A stretch of DNA of 42,656 bases from Rhizobium sp. Q54. GTDB lineage: Bacteria > Pseudomonadota > Alphaproteobacteria > Rhizobiales > Xanthobacteraceae. The notes beneath the pieces were generated by a model. That model had not been told where the DNA came from. It saw nothing but the letters and a program-made list of their open reading frames with translations, and did no database searches. Below are positions 40,344 to 42,656 of the stretch, piece by piece (position 1 is the first letter of the stretch; every line of letters starts with the position of its first letter). The DNA is taken from assembly GCA_945870035.1 (NCBI GenBank), contig CAMBQQ010000028.1, positions 1 to 42,656 on the forward strand, in the 5' to 3' direction. The position numbers and the translations under genes were made by a program.

Positions 40344-41627
40344 TCAATCCAGCAACAGCCGCGGCAGCCAGATCGAAATCGCCGGAATGTATGTCACCAT
40401 CATCAGCACGATGAACATGGCGACATAGAACGGCCAGATCTTGCGCGTGACTTCCTCGATCGACAGTTTGGCAACCGCGCATCCCACAAACAATACCGAA
40501 CCGACCGGCGGCGTAACCAGGCCCATGCCGAGATTGACCAGCATGATGATGCCGAAATGGACCGGGTCGACGCCGAAGGTCTGCACCACGGGCAACAGGA
40601 TCGGCGTGCAGATCAGGATCAGCGGCGCCATGTCCATCAACGTGCCGAGAGCCAGCAACAGCATATTGATCAGGAACAGGATGACATATTTGTTGTCGGA
40701 TACGGTGAGGAAGAAGCCCGTCACCTTCGCCGGCAACTGCATCAGCGCCATGATGTAGCCAAAGCTCGACGCGAACGCGATCAGCATCATCACCAGGCCG
40801 ACCGTCTTCATCGTCCGGTGCACGAGCAGATGCAGGTCGCGCCAGCGATAGTCGCGGTAGACGAACATGGTGACGAGGAAGGCCCAGACGCAGGCGACAG
40901 CGGCGGCTTCGGTCGCGGTGAAGATGCCGCCGAGAATGCCGCCGGTAATGATGACCATCGTCATCAGGCCCCACAGCGCCTCGCCCGCCGCCTTGATGGC
41001 CTCACGGAACGGAACGACCTCACCCTTTGGATAATTCTCCCTGTAGGAGATGATCATCACGAGAATGGCGAGCGACAAACCAAGCAGCAGTCCCGGCAGA
41101 AACCCTGCCACCAGTAGATGGCCGATCGACACCGAACCGCCGACCGCCAGCGAATAGATCACCGCATTATGGCTTGGCGGAATGAGGATCGCCTGCACCG
41201 ATCCGCAGATCGTCACGTTGGTCGCGAACACACGCGGGTAGCCGGCTTTTTCCATCTGCGGGATCATCACCGAGCCGATCGACGATGTGTCGGCGACCGA
41301 CGAACCGGAAATGCAGCCGAACAGGCTCGACGCACAGATGTTGACCAGCGCCAGGCCGCCGCGAACGAAACCGACCAACACACTGGCAAATGCGATCAGG
41401 CGGCGCGCCATGCCGCCTTCCGCCATAATGGCGCCGGCCAGCACAAAGAACGGAATGGCCAGCAACGAGAATTTGTTGATGCCGTCCGATATCTTGAGCA
41501 TCACGGCTTCAAGCGGAATATCGATCCACATCGCACCGACAAGCGCCGCGGCGCCGAGGGCATAGGCCACCGGCACGCCGATCGCAATCAGCAGGAACAG
41601 GCTTCCAAGAAGGAACAGTGCGTCCAC
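40344..41627 (-). CDS. dctM: TRAP transporter large permease (DctM)
   Basis: A 427-residue membrane protein with about twelve hydrophobic segments, the size and pattern of the TRAP large subunit that carries solute with Na+. Family stretches include FSLLAIPFFVLAGAIMAEGGMARRLI, ALVNICASSLFGCISGSSVADTSSIGSVMIPQMEKAGY and the late DPVHFGIIMLVNLGMGLVTPPVGSVLFV. It follows dctQ by 14 bp in the dctP-dctQ-dctM order and ends 27 bp before the convergent secreted-protein gene. Substrate is probably a carboxylate but is not determined by the permease sequence. Confidence 0.95.
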   Translation of the reverse strand: MDALFLLGSLFLLIAIGVPVAYALGAAALVGAMWIDIPLEAVMLKISDGINKFSLLAIPFFVLAGAIMAEGGMARRLIAFASVLVGFVRGGLALVNICASSLFGCISGSSVADTSSIGSVMIPQMEKAGYPRVFATNVTICGSVQAILIPPSHNAVIYSLAVGGSVSIGHLLVAGFLPGLLLGLSLAILVMIISYRENYPKGEVVPFREAIKAAGEALWGLMTMVIITGGILGGIFTATEAAAVACVWAFLVTMFVYRDYRWRDLHLLVHRTMKTVGLVMMLIAFASSFGYIMALMQLPAKVTGFFLTVSDNKYVILFLINMLLLALGTLMDMAPLILICTPILLPVVQTFGVDPVHFGIIMLVNLGMGLVTPPVGSVLFVGCAVAKLSIEEVTRKIWPFYVAMFIVLMMVTYIPAISIWLPRLLLD

Positions 41628-41641
41628 AAATGCTCTCCCGC

Positions 41642-42157
41642 TTAATCGGCGCTGACAGGTTCACAATGAACAATCGAGTCTCTGCCCGGTGGACCGATCC
41701 AGACTTGCTCGATGACAAAAAGCAGCGTGATGAAGCCGCCCACAGGAATCGGCAGATAAGTGAGGCCAACCGAGAGGAAAGGAAATTCCGCGATCGTGTT
41801 GTCCCAAGTCACCTCGACCAGCCGGATGCCCCAGACGATGGCAAACACGCTTATAGCCGCCATGATTGCGTCTCGCAGATAGCGGAGGGGCTGCCCCCAC
41901 CGCGACGGCATGGCGTCGACCACCATGGTCACCGCGATGTGAACACCGCCCCGGTAACATGCAGCGCCGGCGATGAAGGTAAACAGGATGACCAGAAGAA
42001 CCGAGAGCGGTTCCGGCCATGCCGAGGCGCTGTTGAGGACGTACCGGGTGAACACACCATAAGGAATAATCAACGTGACGACGACGAGGCAGAGCCCCCC
42101 GATGGCCGCGCAGATGAAGTACAGGGCCTCCATCAGTCGAACGTATTGAGCCTTCAT
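41642..42157 (-). CDS. dctQ: TRAP transporter small permease (DctQ)
   Basis: A 171-residue protein with four membrane segments, typical of the TRAP small subunit. Family features are ALYFICAAIGGLCLVVVTLIIPYGVFTRYVLNSASAWPEPLS near the N terminus, with the RY..N....W.E.L pattern, and LPIPVGGFITLLFVIEQVW near the C terminus. It lies between dctP and dctM. A large hairpin separates it from dctP. Confidence 0.92.
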   Translation of the reverse strand: MKAQYVRLMEALYFICAAIGGLCLVVVTLIIPYGVFTRYVLNSASAWPEPLSVLLVILFTFIAGAACYRGGVHIAVTMVVDAMPSRWGQPLRYLRDAIMAAISVFAIVWGIRLVEVTWDNTIAEFPFLSVGLTYLPIPVGGFITLLFVIEQVWIGPPGRDSIVHCEPVSAD

Positions 42158-42174
42158 TCCGCTCCCCTTCCCCC

Positions 42175-42228
42175 AAGTGTGAGGGCCGGCGCGACCCCCA
42201 CTCGGGGAACGGCCGGCCCTTTCACTTT
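42175..42228 (-). promoter_or_regulatory. intercistronic hairpin between dctP and dctQ
   Basis: GGGCCGGC (42183-42190) pairs with GCCGGCCC (42212-42219), extended by AAGTG/CACTT at the outer ends with a small mismatch. An inner CCCC/GGGG can stack inside. It lies between the dctP stop (42245) and dctQ start (42157) and could reduce permease expression relative to the receptor or protect the dctP mRNA. Confidence 0.6.
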
Positions 42229-42244
42229 CTCTATCCTGCGTCGC

Positions 42245-42656
42245 TTACTTGACGGCCTGCACGCGTTCGATGAACGACTGCAGCGGCTTCGCATGCTTCT
42301 CGTAGACCGCCTTCTTCACCGCGGCGGCCATCGGAGCGTTGTCGACTTTGACGATTGTGACGCCATTGGCCTTCATGTCGGCGATGGATTTCTTTTCCAT
42401 GTCGCCCCACAGCGCCCACTGCTCGGCCTGCGCTTCCTTGGCGGCCTTCATGATCAGGGCCTGGTCTTCCTTGGACAGCGTCAGCCAGGTCTTCTTCGAG
42501 AACACCAGAATTTCCGGAATGATCAGGTGCTGGGTCATCGAATAGTACTTCGCATAGCGATAGTGCTGACCCGAATTGTAGCTCGGCTCGTTGTTTTCCG
42601 CGCCGTCGACGACGCCGGTCTGAAGTGCGTTGATGAGCTGGTCGTAACCCATCGCC
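42245..42656 (-). CDS. dctP: TRAP transporter solute receptor (DctP), C-terminal part, cut by window edge
   Basis: The last 136 residues of a DctP-type periplasmic receptor; the frame is open to the window edge. The family hallmark LINALQTGVVDGAENNEPSY is present, followed by KYYSMTQHLIIPEILVFSKKTWLTLS and a helical C terminus with DMEKKSIADMKANGVTI. This subfamily binds C4-dicarboxylates, sugar acids and related compounds. The Arg that contacts the ligand carboxylate lies outside the window. It is the first gene of dctP-dctQ-dctM. Confidence 0.93.
   Translation of the reverse strand, partial: AMGYDQLINALQTGVVDGAENNEPSYNSGQHYRYAKYYSMTQHLIIPEILVFSKKTWLTLSKEDQALIMKAAKEAQAEQWALWGDMEKKSIADMKANGVTIVKVDNAPMAAAVKKAVYEKHAKPLQSFIERVQAVK

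Overview
The window reads as a chromosomal segment of a GC-rich, flagellated alphaproteobacterium, most likely of the order Hyphomicrobiales (Rhizobiales) near the Xanthobacteraceae/Bradyrhizobiaceae. The reasons are the Caulobacter-type flagellar order fliF-fliG-fliH-fliN-flbD, a SciP (DUF1153) gene with CtrA-like boxes, a Rhodobacter-type phosphatidylethanolamine methyltransferase, Bug/TctC and TRAP solute receptors, and FixK/FNR-type boxes. The genus is inference only. No rRNA, CRISPR array, insertion sequence or prophage was recognised.

Layout. (1) 1-5.7 kb: a cut-off TPR-like gene, then a catabolic-looking group: SDR dehydrogenase, SnoaL-like protein, old-yellow-enzyme reductase, NADPH:FMN reductase, Bug solute receptor and fumarylacetoacetate-hydrolase-family enzyme. 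(2) 5.7-9.3 kb: ergothioneine genes egtB-egtD and an HD-GYP protein. (3) 9.3-13.1 kb: housekeeping genes (DMT transporter, tRNA-Met, secreted Pro-rich protein, pmtA, mnmA). (4) 13.1-24.5 kb: flagellar and cell-cycle block: fliK-flgD behind a sigma-54-type promoter, a MASE1 hybrid histidine kinase divergent from sciP, then fliF-fliG-fliH-fliN-flbD behind a CtrA-type promoter. (5) 24.5-31.6 kb: non-flagellar genes (lipid kinase plus IMPase-family enzyme, small and secreted proteins, HxlR/EamA and LysR/DoxX divergent pairs). (6) 31.6-33.8 kb: flhA, with a promoter nearly identical in layout to that of fliF. (7) 33.9-37.2 kb: OsmC-like protein, P1B-4-type metal ATPase and a convergent AhpD-like protein, with a TTGA-N6-TCAA box upstream of both outer genes. 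(8) 37.2-42.7 kb: small proteins, cold-shock protein, a secreted protein of unknown function and a TRAP transporter cut by the window edge.

How the parts fit. The flagellar block carries structural genes, their sigma-54 activator (FlbD) and a predicted CtrA inhibitor (SciP). CtrA-like boxes at fliF and flhA, a shared GGCAAA/TTGCC palindrome beside each, and a similar palindrome about 100 bp upstream of the sigma-54 promoter of fliK suggest a Caulobacter-like hierarchy: CtrA drives early genes, and FlbD represses early and activates later ones. The OsmC/P1B-ATPase/AhpD locus looks like a small low-oxygen-regulated metal and redox unit. No wholly new system stands out; the most interesting signals are regulatory. 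Protein start sites were moved downstream where a clear ribosome binding site or family homology supported it.
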